From Methylotuvimicrobium buryatense 5G (GTDB lineage: Bacteria > Pseudomonadota > Gammaproteobacteria > Methylococcales > Methylomonadaceae): 64,000 nucleotides of DNA. This document shows positions 50,800 through 59,784 of this stretch, piece by piece (the stretch's first letter is position 1; every line of letters begins with the position of its first letter). The notes beneath the pieces were generated by a model that did no database searches, was not told the origin of the DNA, and saw nothing but the letters and a program-made list of their open reading frames with translations. The position numbers and the translations under genes were made by a program. The stretch lies in the NCBI RefSeq assembly GCF_000341735.1, contig NZ_KB455575.1, positions 3,264,731 to 3,328,730 on the forward strand, read 5' to 3'.

Positions 50800-51744
50800 C
50801 TACTTAAAATACGCCTCGGCAGCTTTTTGCAATTGTGCTTCCATCGTAATGACTGGGCTCCATCCCAATAGCCTTTTAGCCTTTGTACTGTCAACCCGTA
50901 ATGAACCCAATAAGCTTTTCGCAACCCCTGGTTCCCCGATAAGCTTAGCCGCAAAATACAACCAACTTACCGGCACCGGAATCAACAATAGTTTTCTTCC
51001 GAACGCCCTAGCGGTCATTTTCAATAAGTCTATCGTCGACACATCTTCGCCATCGGCAATCAAAAAAATTTCATTGGCTGCATTGGGATGATCGATACAT
51101 ATCACGATAAACTCCACTAAATTGTCCAGAGCTATCAGCGAGCGTTTGTTATCGACCGCACCGAACGGAAGCGGTATGCTTTTCGCCGCAAAATCCATAA
51201 GCCTTCTGAAATTACCGGGAGCATTGGGCCCATAGACCAGCGGCGGACGAATAATTACGACTTCCATTCCCGTTTCACTCGCTATTGCTTGTAGACCGCA
51301 CTCCGCCTCATACTTCGACACGGCATAAGCTTCAACGGGGCTAGGTCTATCCATTTCGGTAAAAGGTTGTTCATTACTGTTGCCGTTGACGCCAATGGAA
51401 CTGATAAAGACAAAGCGTTTGACGCCTGCTCTCGCCGCCTGCCTGGCTAAATTCAAGGTCCCTTCAACATTGACTTTCCGAAATTCGGCCAAGGGATCGG
51501 CGGAAGAATCATTCAAAACGTGTGCTCTTGCCGCCAAATGGACGATACCGTCAACATTCTTCAGAACCACTTGCCAATCCGTAGCGGCGGTAATTTCGCT
51601 AACCGTTACCGTCTCTATATTCGAATGAATAGAAGCGCTCTTATTTCTAACGATACCCGTAACCTCGTACTTTCCCGCATCCGTTAGTCGCTTGACAAGA
51701 CCTTGCCCAATGAACCCGTTTACCCCCGTTACAAGAAGTTTCAT
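50800..51744 (-). CDS. NAD-dependent nucleotide-sugar epimerase/reductase
   Basis: 314 residues. GVNGFIGQGLVKRL at 7-20 is the NAD-binding motif; VEAYAVSKYEAE has the YxxxK catalytic pair and IRPPLVYGPNAPGNF is the family signature. It resembles WbpK/WbfT-type 4-keto-sugar reductases that finish FucNAc/QuiNAc lipid precursors, fitting the dehydratase and transferase in this cluster. Overlaps the glycosyltransferase by 4 bp. Flanked by inverted repeats. Confidence 0.86.
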   Translation of the reverse strand: MKLLVTGVNGFIGQGLVKRLTDAGKYEVTGIVRNKSASIHSNIETVTVSEITAATDWQVVLKNVDGIVHLAARAHVLNDSSADPLAEFRKVNVEGTLNLARQAARAGVKRFVFISSIGVNGNSNEQPFTEMDRPSPVEAYAVSKYEAECGLQAIASETGMEVVIIRPPLVYGPNAPGNFRRLMDFAAKSIPLPFGAVDNKRSLIALDNLVEFIVICIDHPNAANEIFLIADGEDVSTIDLLKMTARAFGRKLLLIPVPVSWLYFAAKLIGEPGVAKSLLGSLRVDSTKAKRLLGWSPVITMEAQLQKAAEAYFK

Positions 51745-52850
51745 CGATTACCCTGAACGACTGCATCATAAATCTGCATGGTTTTTTGGAGCATTGTTTG
51801 GAAAGTAAATTCTTTCTCAAACCGTTGCCTCCCATTTTGCCCCATCTGTATCCGCAAGGATTCCGACTCGACAAGGCTTGTAATGGCTTGAGCCAATGCA
51901 TCTTCATCATCACGGTCGACCAATATTCCTGTCTTACCGTCTTGAACCGCCTCGGGCACACCGCCTACCCTTGACGCAATAACCGGTAGCCCGGCACGCA
52001 TGGCTTCTAAAATCGTCAACGGCAGACCTTCCCAATTAGAAATTAGACAAAAGATATCCGCCTTCTCCAACAGAGTATCCACATCATTACGGGCTCCTAA
52101 GAATTTAACGCGTTCCGCCAGTCCATAATCCCTTGCTAAGTCAGTCATATTGCACATGGTCGGCCCATCGCCCACGAACTCAATGATCCATGGAAGATGT
52201 TTAAGCCGAGCCAGTGCCGTTAATAGGGCGTTATGGTTTTTGGGCGCCTCGAAACGCGCGACCATAATCAGCTTGATAACATGACCGAACGGCAGGTCTC
52301 TTTTTATTTTTCGATGGGAATCGGGTATGCCATTATGAATGGTCGTTAAAAGTTTTTCATTGCCAACACCCAAATCAAGCGCCAATTTTCTATCATAATT
52401 CGAGACCGTAATGATTTTATCCGCAAAATTCGCCATGAACCGTTCGATATGCTTATAAACCAAACGCCTCTTATTGGAAACGCCCTCGGTAAAAGACCAA
52501 CCATGAACCGTGAACACAACTGGAATATTCAACCGTTTTGCGACCAAACGCCCCAAAATACCGGCTTTCGACGAATGAAGATGCAGTATATCCGGCTTAA
52601 TTTTTGAAATGATCTCTTTAAGTTCAAAGAATCCACGCCAATCATTAGCGGGGCTAATTTGGCGGACCATGTGACGCAATGAAATACAAGACAAGTGATT
52701 GGCTTTCGCGCGCGCTTGAAAAACACCATGTCCGCCAACCAAAATATAGACCTCATGCCCCGCCTCTTGAACCCCTCGAACCAGATCAAGCAAGTGCACA
52801 CTCGCTCCCCCCATGACATCGGAACGAGTAATGACATAAACAATTTTCAA
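51741..52850 (-). CDS. GT4-family glycosyltransferase (WbpH/PglA type)
   Basis: 369 residues, GT-B fold. Starts MKIVYVITRSDVMGGASVHL with the glycine-rich loop, ends with the EX7E sugar-nucleotide motif near EGLPLTILEAMRAGLPVIAS. Adds a sugar to a lipid-linked or growing glycan. Coupled to the epimerase downstream (4-bp overlap). Acceptor and donor are unknown. Confidence 0.88.
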   Translation of the reverse strand: MKIVYVITRSDVMGGASVHLLDLVRGVQEAGHEVYILVGGHGVFQARAKANHLSCISLRHMVRQISPANDWRGFFELKEIISKIKPDILHLHSSKAGILGRLVAKRLNIPVVFTVHGWSFTEGVSNKRRLVYKHIERFMANFADKIITVSNYDRKLALDLGVGNEKLLTTIHNGIPDSHRKIKRDLPFGHVIKLIMVARFEAPKNHNALLTALARLKHLPWIIEFVGDGPTMCNMTDLARDYGLAERVKFLGARNDVDTLLEKADIFCLISNWEGLPLTILEAMRAGLPVIASRVGGVPEAVQDGKTGILVDRDDEDALAQAITSLVESESLRIQMGQNGRQRFEKEFTFQTMLQKTMQIYDAVVQGNR

Positions 52851-52935
52851 AATAATTCCTCAAAGCCTCGAGAATGAAAACCGCCCCGGCAATCCTAAGG
52901 AACGAGCATGAGATAACTTAGACAACTGTTGGAAG

Positions 52936-53143
52936 GGGGTTCGGTGGCTCGATTGACAGGTGTCGGCGGCAGGGCAGATTTTTGCTCCTGCAAAATCTGC
53001 ATTCACGCCATCCATGGCGTTTGCAGATTTTTGCTCCTGCACAATCTGCATTCACGCCATCCATGGCAATCAGATTCCGCCGTCAAGCCTACAGGGACGT
53101 ATTCACGGCGTCCTGTCAAGCGAGTCACCGAACCTCCGCAAAG
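52936..53143 (-). repeat. Dispersed repeat, inverted copy (right flank of a two-gene module)
   Basis: Inverted relative to the copy at 50345: GGTTCGGTGGCTCGATTGAC to CGTCCTGTCAAGCGAGTCAC. It contains two tandem 49-bp units (52974-53022 and 53023-53071), each with a GCAGATTTT/AAAATCTGC-type hairpin and CCATCCATGGC. The 2.1-kb segment between the two copies holds exactly the epimerase and the GT4 gene. The remaining intergenic bases 52851-52935 and 53144-53206 carry no gene. Confidence 0.85.
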
Positions 53144-53206
53144 CCTACCACTTGTATAAGTTATTTTGTGCATATTCCTAAATAGGTTATTTTCGCTATT
53201 ATACGC

Positions 53207-54133
53207 TTAAAAACGATGCCTCCAGCGCCGCGCAAAGGTCAGAAGCTTAGGCGGTATTGACAACAACAATGCGATTTTGATGTACAAACCCCACAACCCT
53301 AAATCTTTTACCAATTTTAGAATGCTTATGGCACTACCGTAATCCCCTGTCTCGCACATTCCCGCGCATGTATAAAAAGCAATCCGTGAAAAAAGTAACG
53401 AAATTGACTCCCGCCGATGCGTGCCCTCTACTTCCGACAGTAATTGACTGAGATAAAGCAAAGATCCGGGGGCCTCGCTCTCGCGCATCCGCACGCTTCG
53501 ATTGACCGCATCTCGATTGTACACCGCGGTGATGACGGCAGCATGAGCTACCTCATAATCTAGCGCTAATCTTGTCCAAGCAATTAAATCGGGCCCCTTT
53601 TTTACACCGACCGGAAAACCACCAACAGACAACATCGCATCTTTTCTAACACATGCCGTCGTTGAATTAATTAAGGACAGGCCATTCGCAAAGCGGCAAA
53701 AAAAATCATCGACATAACCATTAAAATTCTGCGGATATGGCATTCCCGGAACTATCGTTGTTCCATCATGAAAGATTTCGTGCATCGTACTAAACAAAGC
53801 CGCGTTAGGATAAGATTTGATCAAATGCTGCAATCTCTCAATATGATTGTCATACCAATAATCGTCAGCATCTAGAAAGGCGACATAACAACCTTTTGCC
53901 TCCCTAAGCCCAGCATTTCGCGCACTACTTTCCCCCTGGTTCGTTTGTCGTATTAATTTGATCAAAGGATTTTGAAGGCTTTCTACGATATCCGCACCGT
54001 TGTCTGTCGAACCATCATCGACCACGATAATTTCTAACGGCAACACTTTTTGCGAAAGGACACTAGCTAACGTATGAGCGATATGCGGGGCTTTGTTATA
54101 AAGCGGAATGACTGTGGATATCGTTGGCAGCAC
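53207..54133 (-). CDS. GT2-family glycosyltransferase
   Basis: 308 residues, GT-A fold at the N-terminus: ISTVIPLYNKAPHIAHTLAS, IVVDDGSTDNG and the DxD region AFLDADDYWYDNH. A 100-residue C-terminal part has hydrophobic helices. Typical of processive or single-step cytoplasmic sugar addition. Lies 1 bp past the next GT2 gene, so it is cotranscribed with it. Confidence 0.9.
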   Translation of the reverse strand: MLPTISTVIPLYNKAPHIAHTLASVLSQKVLPLEIIVVDDGSTDNGADIVESLQNPLIKLIRQTNQGESSARNAGLREAKGCYVAFLDADDYWYDNHIERLQHLIKSYPNAALFSTMHEIFHDGTTIVPGMPYPQNFNGYVDDFFCRFANGLSLINSTTACVRKDAMLSVGGFPVGVKKGPDLIAWTRLALDYEVAHAAVITAVYNRDAVNRSVRMRESEAPGSLLYLSQLLSEVEGTHRRESISLLFSRIAFYTCAGMCETGDYGSAISILKLVKDLGLWGLYIKIALLLSIPPKLLTFARRWRHRF

Positions 54134-54134
54134 G

Positions 54135-54875
54135 TTAAAGTCTCCGATAATTCTTAAATAGTCTTGCCAAAAAAATTACTAGTTGAAAGAACCGGTACTC
54201 CCCTGTCGCCAGTTGCACACGAAAACATTCGGTTAACGCACCCAGGATGTCGTTGCCGCTGGTTCCCTCGGTAGAAAACTCCCCGGCAACAAAATCGGCT
54301 TTGACAATATTAGCGCCGCTATCACCCACTTTCTTTAAAAAGAATTGATCCGCCGCCATCGGAAATCGGTGAGAATATAAACCGAATTTTTCATGCAAGC
54401 CTTTACGAATAGCGGTTCCGACGGCATGGCTACTGACATAGGCAAACTGCCCGTACAACCAGGGCCAAGGCCGCCTTACACTATGAACAATACCATCGGC
54501 GAAAACCTTTGCGGTGATTATATCGACATCGGAATCGTCTACAGCCGAGCGAAACGCCGCCACTGCTTCCGGAAACAGTCTGTCGTCGGCACCTAAAACC
54601 AGATAGTATTTTCCGCTTGCCATCGTAACAGCACGATTCAACGCATCATAAATCCCAAAATCCGGTCTTGAATCCACTGCTAAATTTAGGTCTTTAACTT
54701 GAGCCAATAGCTCTAATGTATTATCAGAGGAAGCCCCATCGGCAACGACCCATTCAAAATCTTGATCGGTCTGAAGCCTGAGACTTTCTATTAATCTTGG
54801 CAATACAGATGCGGCATTATAAGTCGCCGTTATAATACTCAGCGTTGGCTTATTTCGATTAATGTCACTTGTCAC
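54135..54875 (-). CDS. GT2-family glycosyltransferase (WcaA-like)
   Basis: 246 residues. LSIITATYNAASVLPRLIES, WVVADGASSDNT and YLVLGADDRLF show the nucleotide and acidic motifs of GT2 enzymes, and the size fits the short WcaA/WfgS-type group. Located between a GT4 gene (110-bp gap) and the second GT2 gene. Confidence 0.9.
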   Translation of the reverse strand: MTSDINRNKPTLSIITATYNAASVLPRLIESLRLQTDQDFEWVVADGASSDNTLELLAQVKDLNLAVDSRPDFGIYDALNRAVTMASGKYYLVLGADDRLFPEAVAAFRSAVDDSDVDIITAKVFADGIVHSVRRPWPWLYGQFAYVSSHAVGTAIRKGLHEKFGLYSHRFPMAADQFFLKKVGDSGANIVKADFVAGEFSTEGTSGNDILGALTECFRVQLATGEYRFFQLVIFLARLFKNYRRL

Positions 54876-54985
54876 TGGAATTTTTGATTATTTGATAAAT
54901 ATAACTTTTGCCGGCTAAATTTCGAAACCGGGCAGCCTACCTAAATTAATGGGCAAAATTGGAAGTACGAAAGATAGAATCATTA

Positions 54986-56224
54986 TTAAACTGACGAGAC
55001 TAATGATTGATAAAGCCGGCTATATTGATTAGCCACGATCGAATAGGAAAAACGCGCGACCGCATCCGTCCGTGCATTTTGACTCAACTCATCGTTACGC
55101 TTTTCGTCTTGCATTACCCATTGAATACCCCATGCCAAATCTTCAATATCAAAGGCACGGGCTAAATAACCGGAGTGTTTATGTCGAACAATATCGGGCA
55201 AGCCGCAAGTATCGAAGGCAATCACCGGAGTCCCGCAAGCGAGCGACTCAACACCGGCATTAGGTAAGTTGTCCTGGCGCGACGGCACGACAATTGCGTC
55301 CGCCGCACTATAAAAAAGACGCAAACTCACATCGTCGTGCAAATGACCTGTGTAATGCATTGGAAACCCGAATCCCTGGGGGTGTTTCGGAGCCAATTGT
55401 CCAAGTACCAATAGCTCTAAATCCGGCATCAAACCCTGTAAATGCAACAAAGACGCTTGCAATAAATCGAAGCCTTTACGAAAATCGCTTACGCCCCCTA
55501 TTGCACCGAATAACAACAAAGGCACATCTTCGGGTAAATGCAATAATTGCCGTGCCAAAGCTTTGTCGACCGGGGACCATTTTTCGGTATCGATTGCATT
55601 CGGTATCACCGTTAACGGCCAATCGCCCATCAATACGCTTTTTCGAACGCAGTCGGCCAACCAGTGACTTGGAGTCACAATATGGAACGGCCGCTGCCAA
55701 TGTTTTCGCTTGTGCTTCCAAACCCAGCGGTTGACATCCAGTCCTCGTTCGGAATCCGGCCTATTTTCTTTTGTATAGCCCTCTTGCCATCGTTGATGCT
55801 CAGGATAATGTTCTGCGCCGCTAAATGCCCACATGTCGTGCAATGTCCAAACGATAGGCTTGTTGAGGCGAGCAATGTCGGAGATCGACATCATTTCATC
55901 ATTGACCCAATGCAGATGAATGACACCACTATCCGATGCATTCAAATTTTTTGAGCGATTTGAAGGCAATATCGCGAGGGAATTGAATGTCGAATTCCCC
56001 GAACTCAAAGACTTTGAGCACAAAGCGCCCAATAATGGACGCAATTTACTAATGGCTTTAGACCATTTTGATTGGGGTCCCATTACCGTCCAATCACCCG
56101 CCTGCGCATTGGCAACACACATACGCGAATCAATACCTTGCTGTCGTAAGGCATGATGGATGCGATAAGCCGCTCGGGCAGCACCACCGCTGATATCGGA
56201 ACAATTAAGATGGGTAACTTTCAA
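54986..56224 (-). CDS. GT4-family glycosyltransferase (WcaC-like)
   Basis: 412 residues, GT-B fold. MKVTHLNCSDISGGAARAAY and VWTLHDMWAFSGAEHY resemble colanic-acid WcaC-type transferases. The second domain has GVSDFRKGFDLL and the donor site NLPNAGVESLACGTPVIAFD. It overlaps the methyltransferase by 4 bp (ATGA). Confidence 0.88.
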   Translation of the reverse strand: MKVTHLNCSDISGGAARAAYRIHHALRQQGIDSRMCVANAQAGDWTVMGPQSKWSKAISKLRPLLGALCSKSLSSGNSTFNSLAILPSNRSKNLNASDSGVIHLHWVNDEMMSISDIARLNKPIVWTLHDMWAFSGAEHYPEHQRWQEGYTKENRPDSERGLDVNRWVWKHKRKHWQRPFHIVTPSHWLADCVRKSVLMGDWPLTVIPNAIDTEKWSPVDKALARQLLHLPEDVPLLLFGAIGGVSDFRKGFDLLQASLLHLQGLMPDLELLVLGQLAPKHPQGFGFPMHYTGHLHDDVSLRLFYSAADAIVVPSRQDNLPNAGVESLACGTPVIAFDTCGLPDIVRHKHSGYLARAFDIEDLAWGIQWVMQDEKRNDELSQNARTDAVARFSYSIVANQYSRLYQSLVSSV

Positions 56225-57054
56225 GGTTTTATCGCCTCTAGGTACATCGATTCCGCGCCCTTTCGCGGAAGACCATTCGCATTGACATCCAAGGGCTCGA
56301 ATGGAAAATCGGAAATAGCCGATGTTGTTGCGGACATTCGCCGCACATCCTTAAAGCCGGCTTGCAAAAGTAAACATTCAATCGTATGAAAATCATACAT
56401 CCATGCATGTTTTTCCCCAACTCCGGTTAAACTGACATTTTGTTGCCGAAAGGTTGAAGGTAATAGCGACACAATTCCTTTTATATAAAATTGCTCCAGC
56501 TTATTAATAATCTTTTTGGGGTTTTTGATGAGTCTTGACCAACGATTCCCCGGCAAAGTCCGAACCTGCGCATGCAGATCATACCCAGTGCGCTGCCGGA
56601 CGAACTCAATCATCTCTCGTTGTTCACTAGGCTCGAAGTTTAGCCTCGCATAATAGGCAGCCAATTCACCGCCAGAAACCCGACGCACACATTGGTCTAG
56701 CATTTCCAACATCAAAAAATCGGCCTTTTCGTGTTGCTCTCCTCCTGAACGCCGCAGAGACAGATAGGTATCGCACAATTCCTCCCAATCCGGCAAGACC
56801 AAACGTAAAACGCCGCCGCTTTTGGTGATACGAAAACATTCCGATATGAAGCCGCTAACTAATTCACGCGGTATATGCTCAATAAAGTGCGAGGAATACA
56901 CAACATCCGCTTGCGCGTCCGATAATGGAAGCCGACCTAATAAATCGGCTTGACTGACATGAGAAGAGTGCGGCATATAATCATAATTCTTCCAGCCTTC
57001 GACATAAACATCTCCGCATCCGATATTAACAAGCATACTCATAATATTTACCAT
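56221..57054 (-). CDS. SAM-dependent methyltransferase of the glycan cluster
   Basis: 277 residues from 57054; ATG codons at residues 5 and 7 are equally plausible starts, since no ribosome site is strong. NIGCGDVYVEGWKNYD near 10-26 is motif I; VVYSSHFIEHIPRE resembles the methyltransf_11 motif, and GGVLRLVLPDWEEL is motif IV. Presumably methylates a sugar or carries out O-methyl capping. Coupled with the WcaC-like gene. Confidence 0.82.
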   Translation of the reverse strand: MVNIMSMLVNIGCGDVYVEGWKNYDYMPHSSHVSQADLLGRLPLSDAQADVVYSSHFIEHIPRELVSGFISECFRITKSGGVLRLVLPDWEELCDTYLSLRRSGGEQHEKADFLMLEMLDQCVRRVSGGELAAYYARLNFEPSEQREMIEFVRQRTGYDLHAQVRTLPGNRWSRLIKNPKKIINKLEQFYIKGIVSLLPSTFRQQNVSLTGVGEKHAWMYDFHTIECLLLQAGFKDVRRMSATTSAISDFPFEPLDVNANGLPRKGAESMYLEAIKP

Positions 57055-57111
57055 ATAAAGTGAAGACTCGGCCCAAGATAACTATCTAGACAAGCCGAGC
57101 TCGAAAAACAA

Positions 57112-58014
57112 TCATATAATTTTCCAATGAGATAAGTCTCTGTCTATTAATTTTTCAAGTCTTTCGATATCGTTTTTATATAAATAGAAAAGCCTTTCTT
57201 TAGTCGCTTTATCTAGTGTTGGCTTAACTAAATTCGACTCTTGTATTTTATCTAATTTTTGATTCAATTTTTCAGTTCCAAAAAACCAAGTGAGAAGCTT
57301 TTTTAAGGTTGGCTTAAATGGATATTTGCTTTTTATAATTGAATCGAGACACTTGTACTTTGGAACCCCTGTTTTATTTTTAAATGACGGATCACGAAAT
57401 TGAAAAGTTTCATCGATACCAAGAAAAATGCATAATTCTTTTAAACATTTTTCTTTATCTTTTAAAAAATCATCGAATATTATAATTTTTACATCGTCAA
57501 AGTTTTCCAGATAAGACTTGACTGACTGATAGTAAAAGCCGGGTTTTGTGATAAAAAAACCATACCATATATTTTCCTTAACCCAGTCATCTTCTTTTCT
57601 CAAAACCTCCTCAATACTGAGCTGGTCGAATCCATCTCTTACAATATGTAAGTAATTTGAATAAGCTCTATCTATCGGGTTTCTAAGAATTAAAATAATT
57701 TTGACCGATTCCCCTAACTCCGATTTGATATTTTTTATTGATTCTTCATAATAATATAGATAATCAGGAGAAATATCGCCAATCGCCTTATTATGCTTAT
57801 CGACGAATAAATTATAATATTCTTTCTTATTCGATATTATCTTAGTCCATTGTTTTTTTGAGAATGGATTTATATTCTTGTCCGAGATATTTGAAAAGTA
57901 TCTACATTCTTTTATCTCTGGCAAAAAAACGTCAGGATGTTGCTTTAAATAGCCATCCAGCGATGTAGTTCCGGACTTTGCGGCACCGGCAATCAAAAAG
58001 TTTGGCCTACTCAT
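57112..58014 (-). CDS. PAPS-dependent sulfotransferase 1
   Basis: 300 residues. The 5'-phosphosulfate loop AGAAKSGTTSLDGYL (about 10-24) and the 3'-phosphate motif ILRNPIDRAYSNYL (about 132-145) identify a cytosolic/NodH-type sulfotransferase acting on a carbohydrate. AT-rich codon use unlike the housekeeping genes. Overlaps the second sulfotransferase by 4 bp. The sugar position sulfated is unknown. Confidence 0.85.
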   Translation of the reverse strand: MSRPNFLIAGAAKSGTTSLDGYLKQHPDVFLPEIKECRYFSNISDKNINPFSKKQWTKIISNKKEYYNLFVDKHNKAIGDISPDYLYYYEESIKNIKSELGESVKIILILRNPIDRAYSNYLHIVRDGFDQLSIEEVLRKEDDWVKENIWYGFFITKPGFYYQSVKSYLENFDDVKIIIFDDFLKDKEKCLKELCIFLGIDETFQFRDPSFKNKTGVPKYKCLDSIIKSKYPFKPTLKKLLTWFFGTEKLNQKLDKIQESNLVKPTLDKATKERLFYLYKNDIERLEKLIDRDLSHWKII

Positions 58015-58814
58015 ATTTCATCGACCGAGTACCCAAGAATGTCGAGAAGTTCTTTTGTTTCCGATATTATGTATTGCCGAACACTTGCATCCATATCGGC
58101 AGCAGCTTTACCCGTACCGACAAATTGTAACTTTCTTAATGGATCGTGTTTATTATAGAGAGATTCATTCTGTTTCATGCTTTCAAGACTCACAAGCTCA
58201 ATCGCCTCATTTGCAGTATCGGAAGAAATACCGACTCCCAAATTAGTGTATAACTCAATGATTGCATCGAGTGTATTTTTTCTTAAATCTTCGAACTTGA
58301 GCACATGCATTCGTTGTGACTTGGGCTTGTTTAACCATCCTTCGACATGACTTTTCCAAGCCTGAATACCATATTTTTTATTTGTAACAAAATCTATGAG
58401 CGAACCTGAGAATTGTTGCCTTTGTGCCATAAACCCATAGTAGCTATTCATGACGCTTACAGGATTTCTAACCAAGTAAATAACATGATTGTAAAATGGG
58501 CAATATCCGTAATGGCTTTTTATAAATCTAAACTTTGGCATATCCCACATTGGCTCGTCAATGATTGATCGGGAAACTTGAACGTCCGGAATAATCTGAG
58601 AAATATTATAATATGTTGCTCTATGAATAGACCCAGACTCGATCAAATTAATATTGGCGATGATACTGGAAAACCAAGTCACTCCACTTTTAGGAAACTC
58701 GACTATATAAATATCGCTATTCTTTGTTTTTTGCGGCAAATATTTATAATATTTATATTCAATCAGTTTTTCTTTTGCAAAAGCAATCATATTATCAGTC
58801 CTTGTAATAGCCAT
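58011..58814 (-). CDS. PAPS-dependent sulfotransferase 2
   Basis: 267 residues. PAPS loop VEFPKSGVTWFSS (38-50) and 3'-phosphate region YLVRNPVSVMNSYYGF. Shorter than its neighbours and with low similarity to them beyond the motifs, so probably a different acceptor. Overlaps sulfotransferase 1 by 4 bp and sulfotransferase 3 by 20 bp. Confidence 0.82.
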   Translation of the reverse strand: MAITRTDNMIAFAKEKLIEYKYYKYLPQKTKNSDIYIVEFPKSGVTWFSSIIANINLIESGSIHRATYYNISQIIPDVQVSRSIIDEPMWDMPKFRFIKSHYGYCPFYNHVIYLVRNPVSVMNSYYGFMAQRQQFSGSLIDFVTNKKYGIQAWKSHVEGWLNKPKSQRMHVLKFEDLRKNTLDAIIELYTNLGVGISSDTANEAIELVSLESMKQNESLYNKHDPLRKLQFVGTGKAAADMDASVRQYIISETKELLDILGYSVDEI

Positions 58815-59784
58815 ACTTCCCCAGACTTAGCTTAAAACTCTGGGATAATTTTTTGTTAGCGTCTTCATAGATCTCCAAAATCGCCTTCCTTTGCTCAGAA
58901 CTCATAGATATGGACTTGCTAATATGATCATTTTTTGAAAGCACAATCGAACGCAACCATTCTTTTTGTCTTTTTGAAAGCTTGATTTTAGCAATAGGCA
59001 AATATTTTTCTTTGAAAAAATATAACTTATCCAAAAGCGTCGTTTTTCTTATTCTCTTATAACCGTGACTAGTGCTTCGAATATTCTCTTGCTTATCTAT
59101 GAATTCTTTTTGTATGCAATTGCCATCGACACCCAAAAAATCACATAAATTATTATAAAATTCTTTAGGATCATGTTGGAGTTGTTCGAATACGATTACA
59201 TGGATATTTCTGTCGCCGAATATTTTTTTATATTGAGAAACAACATCATTATAATCCAGAGATTTTTTAAATGCATGCTCACTTTTATCTTCTAAAAATA
59301 AACTTAAAAATTTTAAAAAAGTATCCGTCTCATTATATTTAGAATAATAATGCGTATATGATTGCGCATAAAGAGATGCTATCATGTCATCATGCTTTCT
59401 TATTGAAATTAGAATTTTTACGTCATATCGATTCTCATCAAATGCTCTTCTTAAAGCCATGGCAATATTATTACAACTAGGTAAATAATCTTTCCCTTTT
59501 ATCCTTGATATCCGCAAGCAATCGAATAAAAATGCCTCTTCTGAAAGAATAGCTTTATTTTTTATTACGCTATCATCAAGAGTGCTGCTTATTTGCGATC
59601 TGACTTCATCATTGAAAATTATTTTAGCTATCAGTTCATCTTCGAATACAAATTTATTTTCCTTATCATAAAATTTACCTAAATATTGTATATCTTCAAT
59701 ATTTGGAAAAAAATGGTTTTGCAAGGTAGTCGTCCCTGTTTTTGGGTAACCAATATGAATAAATATTGTTTTTTTATTTTCCAT
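58795..59784 (-). CDS. PAPS-dependent sulfotransferase 3
   Basis: 329 residues. IFIHIGYPKTGTTTLQNHFF (7-26) is the PAPS loop and ILISIRKHDDMIASLYAQSY is the 3'-phosphate region. More like the larger, HIGxxKTGTT-type bacterial sulfotransferases. Overlaps its upstream flippase by 11 bp and sulfotransferase 2 by 20 bp, so the three plus the flippase form one transcript. Confidence 0.82.
   Translation of the reverse strand: MENKKTIFIHIGYPKTGTTTLQNHFFPNIEDIQYLGKFYDKENKFVFEDELIAKIIFNDEVRSQISSTLDDSVIKNKAILSEEAFLFDCLRISRIKGKDYLPSCNNIAMALRRAFDENRYDVKILISIRKHDDMIASLYAQSYTHYYSKYNETDTFLKFLSLFLEDKSEHAFKKSLDYNDVVSQYKKIFGDRNIHVIVFEQLQHDPKEFYNNLCDFLGVDGNCIQKEFIDKQENIRSTSHGYKRIRKTTLLDKLYFFKEKYLPIAKIKLSKRQKEWLRSIVLSKNDHISKSISMSSEQRKAILEIYEDANKKLSQSFKLSLGKYGYYKD

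Noticed and set aside
52974-53071. CRISPR-like tandem repeat
   Set aside because: Only two 49-bp units with no spacers between them and no cas genes; it is part of a dispersed repeat.
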